From Rhizaria sp. SCN 62-66 (Eukaryota; Rhizaria, unplaced): DNA of 29,845 bases. Below are positions 1-8,659 of this stretch, one piece after another. Under the pieces are notes generated by a model. That model had not been told where the DNA came from, ran no database searches, and saw nothing but the letters and a program-made list of their open reading frames with translations. The stretch lies in the NCBI GenBank assembly GCA_001724265.1, contig MEDY01000376.1, positions 1-29,845 on the forward strand, given 5' to 3'. The translations under genes were made by a program, and so were the position numbers. Position 1 is the first letter of the stretch, and every line of letters begins with the position of its first letter.

Positions 1-1
1 C

Positions 2-142
2 CTCGGCTACCACCTGGTCGAGATCAAGCCCCAGATGATGGGCCACTACCTCGGCGAGTTCTCCCTCACCTACACCCCCGTCCGCCACGGTGGCAAGGCT
101 GCCTCGTCCACCGCTGTCCAGAAGTTCATCGACCTCAAGTAA
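2..142 (+). CDS. RPS15: 40S ribosomal protein S15 (uS19), C-terminal part, 5' truncated by window
   Basis: The last 46 codons of a small-subunit ribosomal protein of the uS19 family, read from base 2 to a TAA at 140-142. The residues include [19 protein letters not shown] and end in FIDLK. They match the conserved C-terminus of eukaryotic RPS15, which reads [19 protein letters not shown] and ends FIPLK (known family). The protein sits in the head of the 40S subunit, near the decoding centre. The stop codon overlaps a GTAAGT string that looks like a textbook splice donor. The ending matches the family C-terminus exactly, and every intron placed in this window starts GTAC, so I read TAA as the true stop. 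The N-terminal part lies outside the window. Confidence 0.93.
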   Translation, partial: LGYHLVEIKPQMMGHYLGEFSLTYTPVRHGGKAASSTAVQKFIDLK

Positions 143-755
143 GTGCGATGCTCTTTCTCTAACACAGCAAAAGCAACAACTACAAGCCATGCTGCGTTTT
201 GCCGCTGCTGCTGTTGTCGTCGCTTTAACGATGACGATGACGGCGGGCGAGGTGCCGTGTGGTTTGGGATCAACTTCTACAGCTAACGTCTAATACAATC
301 AAAACCCTTCAAAACCTTCCTTCATGTTACTAGCCTCCCGGCACTGCGCTGAGTGCCACATTGAACACGCTTCGTTGTGAAACCTAGTTCTATAGTGAAA
401 TTAAGATATAATTAAGGCATATATCATGTTATTACGTCGTCTGCCCATAAATAGAGTGACGAACAGAGCTATTACGAGTGACGCTGCGCGATATGAGAGC
501 CATTCCACCACAAACGCTTTTTGTTGTCGAGTGTTGTGTTCGAGAGATTCGTGCGGCAGCCGAAGCAGGTCTGTATCGCCACGGTCGAATCGTCATTCGG
601 TGTGATTTCTTGTTATACTACTGCTTTCGTGTATTTCTGTAAAATATATTCTTTACGCGCCTTGAGGAACACTCTATCCTCGCTTTTTTTCTCGCACTCG
701 GATTCTGGGAACCTCTCACTTTGTCCGAACTCCGCTCTCTTTTCGCCCTCTTGCT
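143..755. other. Intergenic region between RPS15 and the SLC25A19-like gene
   Basis: This 613-base stretch holds the 3' flank of RPS15 and the 5' flank of the carrier gene, both on the plus strand. It is more AT-rich than the flanking genes. Short open frames here show no recognisable domain, and I see no tRNA-like or repeat structure. The last ~100 bases are pyrimidine-rich, which would fit a promoter or 5' leader for the carrier, but no specific element can be assigned. Confidence 0.5.
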
Positions 756-3700
756 ATGCCTATGTCTCTAGTCAAACTCGTTCCAAGGGTCTATCTCGAT
801 TACGCCTTTATGTCATCTGACGGCCCCCAAGGCGCCGCGGGCTCTTCCAGCACTTCCAAGGCTCCTCTCGCGGCCTCCTCGTTCCCTCCCGGGCTCGTTC
901 AAGCCACTTTGCTGCCTTATGTGCCTGCGATCACCCACAGCTCAACCGTAATCACCTCTCCAGCAAATGCTACATCTGCAGCAGCGCCGGCTGTGACAGT
1001 AACAGCTGTGCCTGTTGTCGCACTTGCTTCTGCACCTGCGACAGCTCCTTCGACCACTGCCCTCGTCAAAAGCGCAGTCGCTGCTGTAAGCAACACCGCC
1101 ACTCCCGCCGATGCCGCAATTGCTGCTGCGGCAACGGCTGCAACCAAAGGCAACAACAGTACGAGCGCCCCCGCGGGATCTAGCGGCAGCGCGGCCCCTG
1201 CGAAGCCCAAAAAGCGCAATACTCGCGGTAAAGAAGACTTCATCGCTGGCTCGTTCGCAGGCGCCGTGGCACGCTTCATCGTTTCCCCGCTCGATATGCT
1301 CAAAATCCGCTTTCAACTGCAGACGACGACGGGCGACACGCGCAAGTATCGCTCCCTGCGCTCCGCCGCGGCCACCGTGCTGCGGGAAGAAGGCCTCCGC
1401 GCGTTCTGGAAGGGCAACCTGCTCGCAACGTGCATGATTGCGCCGTACTCTGCGACAACGTTCATGGTGAACCAGCAGATCAAGGCTATGTTCCTCGAAT
1501 CGAACCGCACGCCGCACCCCGTGTTCTCACTTTTCTCAGGCGGCGCGGCCGGTGCCGCGGGCGTTGCAGTGACATATCCTCTCGATTTGCTCCGTACTCG
1601 TTTCGCAGCGCAGCACGGCTCTAAGGTACTTGTATGACATGTTTGAATATAATCACTGTATTGACGCGAAATGTGATGGTAGAACTTGAAAAATACGTAA
1701 GATTGTGCAATTATTGAGATAGTATTTGTTAATTTGTGATTAAACTCTTGCACCCTGCCACTGATCGAACTTTTTCTTTTTCTCCTGAACTTCGATCTCA
1801 AACGCAATATGTAGGGCTATGAGAGTATATTCGCTGCAGTACGGTCCATTCTCCGCCAGAGCGGCGTCAAGGGCTTTTACGACGGCCTCCGCCCCGCTCT
1901 TGTCGGTATCGTGCCGTATATGGGAGTGCAGTTCGCCCTTTTCGACGCCACGAAGAAGTTCCTCCAGGCCAACCACGACACGCTCGTCGACGCTCTCGCG
2001 CGCACACGTCTGCGCGGCGACTCTGCGCGCGTGCTGGCCTTCGTCTCTGAGCAAACCAAGGAGCTCACTGTTGCCGCCCGCGCGCGCATCGAGGCGGAAG
2101 GGCGGAAGATCCGTGAAGCCGAGGTTTTGCATGACGCGGAGAAGCACAATGCGGCCGCGGCGGCGCGCGCGAAACAGGACGACGAGGCAGCCGAGCGCGA
2201 GGCTGCGGCGGAGCGCGCGCGCAGCAAGAAGGCTGAGATCATCGCGTTTGGCCGCAACACCAAGAGCGGTGCTGCTGAGACGGATGACCCTGCTGATGTG
2301 TTCGGTACCTTCAACGACACAGCCGCCGACTCTGCAACTGCTACTGCGAGTGGGAGTGTGAGTGAGGATGGGAAGAAGAGGAAGAAGACGCGCAAGTGGC
2401 TCCGTCTTAGCGCTGAGGAGGACGCCGACGCTTCGAAGACTGCGTCTGGTTCCAGCTCGAGTTTCGAAGACAAGCCGCCTCTCAGCCGCTTAGATCGCGT
2501 GCTTGCCGAGGCCCGTGACGCCGCCGCGCTTGCTGCGATGCAAGAGCGTGAGGGCGAGGGCGAGTTTTCCACATCTCTCATCTCTAGCAGTCCAACCGGC
2601 ACCAGCAGCAACAGCAGTGCTTCAAGTGGCACTCACATTGCTGATTTCACGTTGTCCCCTTTCGACGGCAACAGGGACAACACCTCTGCATCGACGGCGT
2701 CGTCGACAAGAATCGTGACTGACTTCAACAACAACAACCCCGACGCTGATGTCGCGCTCGACGGCAGCACGGGCGACGAAGAGGCCGCGTTGCTGCAGCA
2801 GCTCACCGACGCCGACGCCGCCCTGCGTGCGCGCGGGATTCAGACTGGCGAGACGCCGCGCTCCCTCCGCCGGCGCGCGCGCGAAGTGATCGCCGGCACG
2901 CGCATCCAGGTGCGGCGCGCGCTCGCGGGCGACGTGGGCCGCGCCGGTGAGGGCGAGGACGTCGAGCTCGCCAATGTCGACCGGTCGGAGGCAGGGAACG
3001 TCGTGCCCAATGCGGCCGGGTTGGCGCTCGAGGGCAAGGGTGCTGCGGTGGAAAAGTTCACGCGTGTGTTCCGCGACGGATACGGCCGCGATGACACCTC
3101 TGGCTCTGCCACGACTGCTGAAAACAACAATAACAACAAGAACAACAACAGCAGTGGTAGCATTGACAGTGGCAAGAACAACAGCGCAGACAACAGTACT
3201 GATATCCTGAGCGACCGGGGGAGCGCTGTTACGGAAGCGCTCACGTCGGTCGACGCCGGGCTTGCCAAGGCGACAAGCAAGGCCAAACTGTTGGCGAGCG
3301 AGGCTGCTGCCAAGGCCGGCGACAAGGTCAGTGACAAGGTTGCACAGCTTCAGTCCAAGAAAGAGCAGCTCGACGCTGCCGCGAAGGAGCAGAAGGAGCG
3401 CCAAGTTAAGCCGCCCGGTTTCCTTGCGCGCCGCTACGATGCCTTTATCGAGGGCCTGCGCGGCAGTACTGGTTACATGACTGCAGTTGCCGGTCTCGTT
3501 GCAGGCGCCGGTGGCAAGTTCGTAACTTTCCCGTTCGATGTCATCAAGAAGCGCTTCCAAGTTGCCACGTTTGAGCACGCAAACGCGCATTTCGTCGCCG
3601 GCAACAGCGGCGCCAATGCGACCAACGCGACCGCGAGCGCGGGCGCCGGTGCCGGTGCCGCTGCTGCCGCTGCTGCGAGCGAGAAGATGACGATTGCGAG

Positions 3701-3887
3701 CTGTGCGCGCCGTATTGTACGTGCGGAAGGTATTCGCGGCCTGTTCAAGGGCATTGTGCCTGCCGTGCTTAAGAGCGGGCCCAGCGCTGCGATTACCTTC
3801 AGTATCTACGAGATTAGCATCCACTTCCTCACGAAGGATACGATTGGTGGCAAGGGCAAGGGCGTTGCTGACTCGAAGCTGCACTAA
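756..3887 (+). CDS. SLC25A19: Mitochondrial carrier, thiamine-pyrophosphate carrier (SLC25A19)-like, with large insertion
   Basis: Exons 756-1625 and 1815-3887 give 980 residues, against about 300 for a normal SLC25 carrier. All three solcar repeats are present with their signatures: SPLDMLKIR (about residue 175), YPLDLLRTR (after residue 270) and FPFDVIKKR (about 860). The phrases AFWKGN in repeat 1 and KKRFQVATFEHA in repeat 3 resemble the human thiamine-pyrophosphate carrier, which imports ThPP across the inner mitochondrial membrane (family knowledge). The intron falls inside repeat 2, and splicing restores LLRTRFAAQHGSK followed by GYESIFAAVRSILR. Unusual parts are a ~155-residue Ala/Thr/Ser-rich N-terminal extension, a ~500-residue insertion between repeats 2 and 3 (about residues 343-840), and a Gly/Ala/Asn stretch in the repeat-3 matrix loop. 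The start could instead be the ATG at 762 or 810. Substrate assignment rests on family resemblance only. Confidence 0.88.
1626..1814 (+). other. Spliceosomal intron in the SLC25A19-like gene (donor GTACTT, acceptor TAG)
   Basis: A 189-base AT-rich intron in phase 0. It begins GTACTTG directly after the AAG codon and ends ATGTAG before GGC TAT. Removing it joins the two halves of carrier repeat 2 in frame. Without splicing, the frame meets a TGA at 1635-1637. Confidence 0.9.
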
Positions 3888-5012
3888 GCAGTTTCTCATT
3901 CAAGTTTGTTTGCCTACGTTAAGGATAAGATCAGTGGCAATTGTGAGTGTGCGAGTGAGCACAGAAGAGCTGAGTATGTTTTCATCAGATGTGTGATATG
4001 TTGTAACAACGATGATGTGAACTTATGTGGCACTAGTGTTGCGTATTTATGAGTGCTGTAAACGGTGGTCTTTTTATTGAACTCTCGGACTTATACTGAA
4101 GTCGTGCCCAAATAGCGTGATCTCAACTTGTTATCGTTTTGCCATTTTGTACCTCCTTATTTATGTGAGACACGCACAACAATACAAACAAAAGCGTGTA
4201 TTTTTCTCATCGCGAAAGTTCCACTTTGATTGCATCGCTTGAGGTGGGTTGAAAAAGAATATTAGGAAGCCAATCCGTTGAAGCTTAACAGATTTTCGTA
4301 GATATAACTCATTCTTCGCAAGAATGACAACGTTATGCAACTTTCTTTGTTGCTTAGTTTGAGTACCTTTTTGAGAGACATCTGTGTCTGCGTAAAACAA
4401 TTAGTAACCAGTCGCGTGACGAAAGTACCGTCGCATCTCATGACAGCGGCCAGTGCAGAATAATAAGCGCATACTACTGCACAGCACAACAAACATCATG
4501 TGCAAAAAGGATCTCAAACACAAACACAACAAAAAGTGGGAAACGCGGCGGCAGCAGAGTCGGAGCATCATCATCATCATCATCATCATCATCCCAAGGA
4601 TGACTCGCAGCGACGCATTGCATCAGCAACACAACATAGCACCGTTATTCTAGACGTGTTGTTGACTAATGCAGCGATGCTAAGAGGCTTCCCAAGAGAT
4701 GAAGAGGCAGCGACGTGGTTCCTGCTGAAACAAACATGAATGGATAAAATGACTCAGAGCAAACACAATCAACCAAACAAAGACAAAAGAAAAATTAAAA
4801 AAAAATATATTAAAATAGTCCGAAAGGAAGAGCTTTAAACACAGAAAGCATGCATGCTAAACAGCAAGAGCACTTCGCACTGTCATAGACGATGACACAG
4901 CTTCTTAGATATCCAAGCTCGTTCGAGAAATTTGTTTCCGCCTCGACAAAACAGTTCAGTTCTTCCTGAGCCGTCGTTTTCGCTGGCGTGACCGCGCTAG
5001 CGAGCGCGCGCC
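3888..5012. other. Convergent intergenic region (3' flanks of the carrier and GT7-like genes)
   Basis: 1,125 bases between two genes whose 3' ends face each other, so it should hold two 3' UTRs and terminator regions. It is AT-rich, with an A-rich patch at about 4785-4815 and a CAT microsatellite at 4566-4592. No conserved protein, tRNA or mobile element is visible. Confidence 0.55.
4566..4592 (+). repeat. (CAT)9 trinucleotide microsatellite
   Basis: Nine perfect CAT units in the convergent intergenic region. Read as protein the repeat gives His, Met/Ile or Ser runs in short frames, but these have no supporting coding context. Confidence 0.9.
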
Positions 5013-6527
5013 TTAGTTGAACTGTCCGGGGGGCAGAATCGGGTAGTTGCTCGTGATATGCTTGCGGTAAAAGTCAATCTGGAAGGCGAGATACTGCATC
5101 GTCGACGAGCGCTCGGACGGCGTAAGAAATGGCACCGTCGTCAGCTTCAACGTATCGTCCTTGACGCCAACATCCTTCAACGGCGGCAGCTCGCCCGCGC
5201 CGCGGCGCGCTGTGAGGTTGGGGAGTTCGCTGCCAGTGGCAGTGGGACGGTAGTGCAGTGTGTCGAGGCGGACGCGCGCCCAGTGGACCGCGCCGGCGGC
5301 CGGGATCGGCGCGTAGGCCGTCACGGTGGCGTTGAGGTGCGCCAGTCCGTCGGGCTCGACCGTGGGCGTGATGCGCGTGCCAAACTGCTGCGCTGTGGTG
5401 TAAAGCTTGTTGTTCTCGCTCAGGATGCCGGAGCGGGTCTTGGCCTGCCACTCGGGCTCCGCGACCTCAGACTTGCGGTACTGGCCCGCCGTGGGGGACA
5501 GACGATGAAAGCCGGAGAGGTAGCGCATGCGGCGCATGATGGCGCCGTCCTCGGCGCCGAGCCCCCACAGCGTGTTAGGGTAACCCTGGGTCTTGAAGAA
5601 GACGGAGATGTTTGCGGCGAACGCGCCGCCGAAGCAGTGGCCCTGCGGGAGGTAGTAGGTGTTGGACTTGCCGAGCTGCGGCTCGCCCTTGGGCACCGCG
5701 CCAGCGTCGGCCACGTAGTAGTGGACGGGCACGCCGCCGGGGCCGAGGTCGTAGGTGTTGAGGTCCGAGGCAGGGAGGTAACGCGGGTCGTGGATGACGA
5801 TGTAGTCGTAGCCCCAGTCAGCGGCGAGTTTGGCGCCGGCGTTGGCGAGCGCGCCGCGGTTGATGGCGACGTCGTAGCTGTCCTGTTGCACGGCCAAAAT
5901 GGCGAAATCGCGCCCGCGGAGCTTGCCGGCCTTAGTGAGATGCGCGTCGAGCTGCTTGAGGAACGGGGAAATGACTGTGGTGAGCTCGGTTGTGTCCGTG
6001 TCGCTGGCTTCAGCGTAGGGAACAATAACGAGCATCTTGCCGTTGGGCGCCTGAGCGTTGTAGGCCTTATGCGCGAGCGTGACGGCGGGGTGCTGCGGCG
6101 ACAACGATGCGGCGACGTCGAGGGGTAGCGTGAGAGCCTTGGGGGAGAAGTCGAGCTTGCGGGACTTCTCAGCCGTGGCGCTGGAACCAACGTCGGTCAT
6201 GCGGGTAAGCAGCTCGGTCGCGGCAGGGGCCAGCTAGACATTGTGCGTGGCCGCCATCGCGGGGGACATTTTGAACGCGGCAGGAGTGAGGAGGGTGGAG
6301 TAGCGCTCGAGGGCCTCAGCGCTGGGCTTCTGGTTCTCGCGGATCCTCTGCGCGTCCTGCGCGCGTGCCTCTGCGGCGATGAGGACGAGATCGGCGGAAG
6401 GAAGTTTCTTGGCAAGATTGCTCGCCTGGGCGTGAACGGTGCAGTCGGGGAACTGGGCTGCGAGAGCGGCCAGCAGTAAGCACACTACCGACACACGGAG
6501 CGACGGGAAAGCGCGGAATACGAACAT
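5013..6527 (-). CDS. GT7 / beta-1,4-galactosyltransferase-like secretory protein, with in-frame TAG at codon 98
   Basis: One frame runs from ATG (6527-6525) to TAA (5013-5015), 505 codons, broken only by TAG at 6234-6236. The N-terminus (MFVFRAFPSLRVSVVCLLLA) is a signal peptide or type II anchor, so the protein enters the ER/Golgi. The core follows GT7 order: MLVIVPYAEA (about 165), AINRGALANAGAKLA (about 221), YIVIHDPRYLPASDLN (about 242), GGAFAANISVFFKTQGYPN (about 300), WGLGAEDGAIMRR (about 321), then FHRLSPT. In active enzymes the third block reads HDVD and the fifth WGWGGEDDD (family knowledge). Here the second Asp of DxD, a Mn ligand, is Arg, while the Glu-Asp of the catalytic block survives. 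It may therefore be a divergent or catalytically dead relative, possibly nearest the B4GALT7 side. If TAG is a stop, the GT domain would lack its targeting sequence. Confidence 0.78.
6234..6236 (-). other. In-frame TAG between signal anchor and GT7-like domain
   Basis: TAG sits between AATHNV and LAPAATELL. The 97 codons before it and the 406 sense codons after it are in the same frame and free of other stops. No GTAC donor lies nearby. This is one of three interior TAGs that suggest UAG is read as an amino acid. Confidence 0.8.
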
Positions 6528-6960
6528 TATACTTCAAGGGGGTGGCAAAATTAAAACGCAAACGCAATATGCGCTCAGTCTTAAATTGGGTTTGCTGTTC
6601 CACAAAGTTAGTTGCGACACAATTGCGGAGAAAATCAACCTGCAATGAGGTCCTTCGAACAGGCAAAGTTAAACGGACTAATTGGTTGCTCACGGTCACT
6701 ATGACCGTGGGCCGAGAGCGGGTTGAGACTGGGACTGACGGAAGATGAACGAGGGCGATGTTTCGCAAGCTAAATACGGGCGCTGCATGCGCGTGTTTTA
6801 GCGCATGATTTTTGTAATAGAGTGCCAGTGTGTATTTGTATTGCGGATAATCTTTACTTTTGCTGTTAACGTCGGGCATCCGTGCGAACAAGCCCTGTGA
6901 CTTGCCCTCACCTCACCTCGCCCACCATCCTTGTGTCTCTCTCCCTGCGCGCCTCAGAAG
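6528..6960. promoter_or_regulatory. Divergent promoter region between the GT7-like gene and the small two-exon gene
   Basis: 433 bases separate two ATGs that point away from each other, so both promoters should lie here. The last ~60 bases before the ATG at 6961 are strongly C/T-rich, which may be an initiator or leader. No TATA box or other motif can be assigned with confidence. The region is inferred to be regulatory from gene orientation alone. Confidence 0.45.
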
Positions 6961-7729
6961 ATGAGCTTGGTTGCTAAGGCTCTTGGCAGTGTCGGTGCCC
7001 TTGCCGTCGGTGGCCCCATCATCCACACCATCACCCAGGACGTACGTCTCTCCCTCCTAATGCCCCCTGCAGGCCTTGAACAATTGCCTCTTTGCTAGAC
7101 TCCAACGCCTTGCTTGTGTCTTGCTCCCGCCACACTCTCCTGCTCTACAACTACGCTCTCTTGCTCTGCAACCGTGCAATCACATTACTACATATGCTAA
7201 ATATGCCATCCTCTGTTTTCCCATGCTACCTTTGCGTTTTCGTCACTAACTGTAGGTTGCCGCGCGCGCCTTCCACAAGGACATCCCCGCGGCCGGCGAC
7301 CCCTACCCCAACCCCGTCATGTCCATCCTCCGCGGCGCCCCCACCAACACGTCCCTTTTCGGCGTCATCGCCTTTGGCGCCGTCTTTGGTGCGGGCACGC
7401 TGTACGCGCGCGTCGGCCTCCTCAGCGGTCTGCACCGCCAGCTCAAGCACGTCGAGCTGTGGCAGGGCCGTGCCGAGCCCCCCAAGATCACCACCTTCAA
7501 GGGCCTGCTCGTCGACTTCACCCCCACCGTCACCGTGTGGGCGCTCGCTGCGCTCGCCGCCGTGGCGCCCGCGTCTATCGCGAAGGCGTACGTCGACGGC
7601 CCCGGCCGCTTCGCCAACTTCGCCTCGTACAAGGGCAACCCCTACCGCGCGCAGCTCGCGGCCGCCAAGGAGATGGAGGCGGCCAAGGCGGCCGGTGCCG
7701 CTGCCGCCGCGGCGTCCTCGCACCACTAA
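6961..7729 (+). CDS. Small membrane-associated protein, function unknown (184 aa, two exons)
   Basis: Exons 6961-7041 and 7256-7729 encode 184 residues ending in TAA. Exon 1 gives MSLVAKALGSVGALAVGG and ends in THTITQD-like sequence (HTITQD), and exon 2 continues VAARAFHKDIPAAGDPYPNP. Two hydrophobic segments are visible, at about residues 61-80 (FGVIAFGAVFGAGTLYARV) and 119-138 (VTVWALAALAAVAPASIA). The C-terminus is Ala-rich and ends in SSHH. The pyrimidine-rich leader and strong GC3 bias suggest good expression. Size, two helices and basic residues would suit a subunit of a mitochondrial or organelle membrane complex, but that is only a guess and I do not recognise the family. The splice site is well supported: the donor GTACGT matches the other introns and the frame is kept. 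Confidence 0.75.
7042..7255 (+). other. Spliceosomal intron in the small two-hydrophobic-segment gene (donor GTACGT)
   Basis: A 214-base phase 0 intron. It starts GTACGT after the codons CAG GAC and ends in CTGTAG before GTT GCC. It is T/C-rich and AT-richer than the exons, and its removal keeps the frame open to the TAA at 7727-7729. Confidence 0.87.
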
Positions 7730-8659
7730 GCGCCAGGACGGCCTGCAGTGACGCGAGAATGCTCGAGGTTGTGAGCGTGATGGCGCGTTCACTCTCTGCT
7801 CTGGCTATGAAAAGCTCGTGACATGAGAGTTATTTTACGACGATAATATAGGCGACGATTAGTGGATGCGTGCTTTTGCTGAGAGTATGGCAGCAAGGGC
7901 ACTTACATAACATATTTTATTGATTGTTTGCGCCTGTGTGTGAGAGCTGACTGATTATAGATCGGCACATATGAGCCTTGCTGTGAACATGTTTCGTGAG
8001 AAGAACACACTTGAAACAGTGGGGACTATCGTGCCTTGTTTCCATCAGCAACGAACGCATACGCAAGCAAGCAAACAACTACATCAAGCAAACAAACAAA
8101 ACCCCAACAAAAAAGAAAAACTTATTTCAATATGAGCGCCCAGGACCGGCGGCGTAGACAGGACTCGTTTTCCGCTGTGCTGTTGCGGGGTTGGGCGTTT
8201 CAGTGTATCTGTACGACTTATTATTACATGACAACACGTTACAATACAACATTTTATTTTGTAATCACAGCCTTCCTGTGTAACTTGATTTCAGTCTGTC
8301 GCGTGTGCTCTTTGGTACTTAATAGCAAGCTTTTCACGTGAAATCCGTCACCCGTTGGCAAGTTGTGGTGCAGCTGTTGTACGAGTCGCGTGTTGAGACT
8401 TTGACGATGCATATGTCACTATTCTGATCGACAGCTCTTCTGTAATACGACCCTATGCTGTATTTAAACAGCGTTAACTGTGTGTGTTTATTAAATTCAA
8501 AGTTGACTCTTTAGAAGCAGGCATTGCCTCTTTCCTCACAGACTGCCTATTGCATTCAACGAACACTTTCTCTTTGTGTAGCCACCCTGCTCGTCAGCGT
8601 CCATTTCTTCACCAGCTGTCCGTCGATCCTGCCTTTTACGTGCTCTTTACTGGGCGGCG
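7730..8659. other. Intergenic region upstream of the GNPTAB-like gene
   Basis: 930 bases between two plus-strand genes, AT-rich, with A/C-rich runs near 8060-8120. It should hold the 3' UTR of the small gene and the promoter of the Stealth gene. I find no convincing coding region, tRNA or repeat element. Confidence 0.5.

Noticed and set aside
139-144. GTAAGT at the end of RPS15 as a splice donor
   Set aside because: The protein ends at the family's conserved C-terminus (FI-x-LK) with TAA at this point, and all supported introns here begin GTAC.
4500-4739. Short frame with a poly-His run over the CAT microsatellite
   Set aside because: Microsatellite read in frame; no conserved sequence on either side, and it lies between two convergent genes.
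5058-6128. 356-codon plus-strand frame opposite the GT7-like gene
   Set aside because: Antisense shadow produced by GC-rich codon bias. It has no domain, and the minus strand has a recognisable GT7 order plus a signal anchor.
6208-6240. 27-base GT...AG segment that would remove the TAG of the GT7-like gene
   Set aside because: Much shorter than every supported intron (99-214 bases), no GTAC donor, no pyrimidine tract and no branch-site room.
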